Assembly (NCBI GenBank): GCA_005888095.1
Contig: VBKF01000131.1
Location: 1 to 34,315, forward strand
Length of the DNA: 34,315 nucleotides
Source: Deltaproteobacteria bacterium
GTDB lineage: Bacteria; Desulfobacterota; Binatia; DP-6
Reading direction: 5' to 3'
In this document: piece after piece, positions 32,749 through 34,315 of the stretch
How positions within the stretch are numbered: position 1 is the first letter of the stretch
How the letters are laid out: every line of letters begins with the position of its first letter
Notes under the pieces: generated by a model
What the model was told of the DNA's origin: nothing
The model's database searches: none
Seen by the model: only the letters and a program-made list of their open reading frames with translations
Translations under genes and position numbers: made by a program

Positions 32749-34315
32749 ATGCGATCGTTCGTACGACTTCTCTCGGCGTTCGTCCTTCTTCTTGGTGCCG
32801 CGGAGGCGAGCTTTGCGGCCTGCGGCGACAACCCCGGCGATGCGGAGGCGGTGGCCGCCACGCGTGCGCAGATCGCCCAGCAATGCCCCTGCTCCGGCTT
32901 CAACAGCCACGGGGCATACCAGAGGTGCGCGGCCCGCGTGACGAATCAGGCAGTCAAAGCCGGCACGCTCTCCAAGCAGTGCGCCGACGTGGTCATGAGC
33001 TGTGCGGGCAATTCGACGTGCGGGCGGTCCAGCGCCGTCACCTGCTGCCAGACGGACGCCACCGGGGCCACGACGTGCAGCGTCGTGAGCAGACCCGGCG
33101 CGTGCAAGGCACCCTCGGGCGGGAGCGCCTGCGTCGGCACGCAGTCGAGCTGCTGTGACGCGTGCGTGTCCGGAGGCTGTGCGGGCGGTGGCGGGACGAC
33201 GACCACCACGGTCGCCACGACCACCACCACGGTCGCCACGACCACCACCACGGTCGCCACGACCACCACCACGGTCGCCACGACCACCACCACGGTCGCG
33301 TCGACCACCACCACGGTCGCGTCGACCACCACCACGGTCGCGTCCACCACCACCACGGTCGCCACGACCACCACTACGGTCGCGTCGACCACCACCACGG
33401 TCGCGTCGACCAGCACCACGGTCGCGTCCACCACCACCACGGTCGCCACGACCACCACCACGGTCGCCACGACCAGCACCACGATCGCCACGACCACCAC
33501 CACGGTCGCCACGACCACTACGACGATCGCGACGACGACCACGTCGACGACCACCACCACGACCACGTCGACCACGACCACATCGACCACGACCTCCACC
33601 ACGACCACCACGGTCGGGACGTGCGCGCCCATCGTCCCGAGCGCGGCGATCGCGAACACCTACCGCCTCAACGGAACCACCGGCGAGAAGCGCTGCACGA
33701 CCAACTCGGCGGCGAACCGCTTCGGCACCTGCACCACGGACGCCGACTGCGGCAGCACCGCGGGCGCGTGCCTCCAGCTCCCGTGGGTCACGGCCGACGG
33801 GCAGGTGATGCCGTTCGCGACCGGGGTGCAGACGAACTTCACGGTGACGCCGGGCACCTTCCCCACCTGCGAGCACAGCGCGTGCGTCCCGTGCGGGAAC
33901 CCGCACGCGTCGTGCGCGGGGGTTCCGGGGTGCGAGGTGGCGGGCAACCCGAACGGCTGCGTCCCCCGCGGCACGCAGGGGTGCTGCGACCAGCCGGGCT
34001 TCATCGTGCCGACCTTTTTCGTGAACATCCTGGGCGGGCTCTGCTCGCGCGTGGACCAGATCGACTGCGGGGTGGGTGTCGTGAACACCTCCAACCCGCA
34101 GACGGGCGACAACGACGTGATCAAGATGGCCGACACGAGCGATCCCGGCCCGGACTGCATCTACGGGACGACCGATGATCCGCCGCACAAGTTGTGCACC
34201 GCCACCGGGGAGGGCAACGACCTCAACGGGAAGATCGTGAGCACGATCGGGAACAACAGCCCCGACACGAACGGTATCCAGTTCCGGCTCACCACCCCCG
34301 AGCTGTCGACGACGT
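32749..34315 (+). CDS. Secreted Cys-rich/Thr-rich protein, copy 2 (3' end missing)
   Basis: Open to the window end (522 codons plus one base). AAGGAG precedes the ATG by eight bases. The signal peptide MRSFVRLLSAFVLLLGAAEA is nearly that of copy 1. The Cys-rich N-terminal domain is clearly related but diverged, with extra residues (GDNPGDAEAVAATRAQIAQQ). The Thr-rich stalk (about residues 148-289) uses 21-bp units coding TTTTTVA rather than the 42-bp units of copy 1. After the stalk, the C-terminal domain is almost identical to copy 1 at both DNA and protein level. It probably shares a transcript with copy 1. Confidence 0.92.
   Translation, partial: MRSFVRLLSAFVLLLGAAEASFAACGDNPGDAEAVAATRAQIAQQCPCSGFNSHGAYQRCAARVTNQAVKAGTLSKQCADVVMSCAGNSTCGRSSAVTCCQTDATGATTCSVVSRPGACKAPSGGSACVGTQSSCCDACVSGGCAGGGGTTTTTVATTTTTVATTTTTVATTTTTVATTTTTVASTTTTVASTTTTVASTTTTVATTTTTVASTTTTVASTSTTVASTTTTVATTTTTVATTSTTIATTTTTVATTTTTIATTTTSTTTTTTTSTTTTSTTTSTTTTTVGTCAPIVPSAAIANTYRLNGTTGEKRCTTNSAANRFGTCTTDADCGSTAGACLQLPWVTADGQVMPFATGVQTNFTVTPGTFPTCEHSACVPCGNPHASCAGVPGCEVAGNPNGCVPRGTQGCCDQPGFIVPTFFVNILGGLCSRVDQIDCGVGVVNTSNPQTGDNDVIKMADTSDPGPDCIYGTTDDPPHKLCTATGEGNDLNGKIVSTIGNNSPDTNGIQFRLTTPELSTT
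33197..33610 (+). repeat. 21-bp coding repeats in the second Thr-rich stalk
   Basis: A 21-base unit coding TTTTTVA or STTTTVA (core ACCACCACCACGGTCGCC) is repeated in close array, with ATC/GTC variants near the end and a final Thr/Ser run. All units are multiples of three. Confidence 0.85.

Overview
The window is a very GC-rich (about 70 % by eye), gene-dense bacterial chromosome segment. The combination of a complete MoxR/Bat set, large secreted Cys-rich and Thr-rich proteins, small eukaryote-like RRM proteins and a cytochrome P450 operon suggests a Gram-negative of deltaproteobacterial grade, possibly a Candidatus Binatota-like environmental lineage. That placement is inference; no rRNA or tRNA gene is visible.

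Layout. (1) 1-1281: the 3' part of a secreted protein built of disintegrin-like Cys repeats. (2) 7788-1307, minus strand: the downstream half of a Bat operon (small membrane protein, DUF4381-like protein, BatA, BatB, BatC-like TPR protein, BatD-BatE fusion), with stop/start overlaps at most junctions. Its usual upstream partners, moxR and the DUF58 gene, lie at 17748-15859 on the same strand, about 8 kb upstream. (3) 7789-11788: a cluster of small genes: two RRM RNA-binding paralogues, two zinc-ribbon miniproteins, an SH3-like protein, an acyl-carrier-protein fusion and unknowns. Two different promoter/leader units are each present twice here: one before both RRM genes, one before the SH3 and ACP genes. 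(4) 11813-15839: housekeeping genes (RluA-type pseudouridine synthase, RsmD-type methyltransferase, DEAD-box helicase, hemolysin III family) plus an unknown. (5) 18223-24168: a 1981-residue secreted protein with seven 552-bp PKD/Big composite repeats. (6) 24195-27114: a DUF2461 protein, a frameshifted leucine-rich-repeat-like gene and a lower-GC Phd/VapC toxin-antitoxin pair. (7) 30244-27187, minus strand: a GntR regulator, a diiron oxygenase-like protein and a P450 in one tight operon, with a FadR-type palindrome inside its promoter. (8) 30794-34315: two tandem secreted Thr-rich proteins, the second cut by the window end.

How the genes may work together. The MoxR ATPase, DUF58 and VWA/TPR proteins should form the usual MoxR-VWA membrane chaperone system of the envelope. 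The RRM proteins and the DEAD-box helicase share a TTGCGC-17-bp promoter type and could be an RNA-remodelling (cold or stress) response. The diiron/P450 operon looks like a regulated oxidative pathway. Several genes (7788, 13835, 17748, 24902, 26438, 30244) have a promoter -10 only 6-10 bases before the start codon and no Shine-Dalgarno, which suggests leaderless mRNAs, whereas others carry good Shine-Dalgarno sites.
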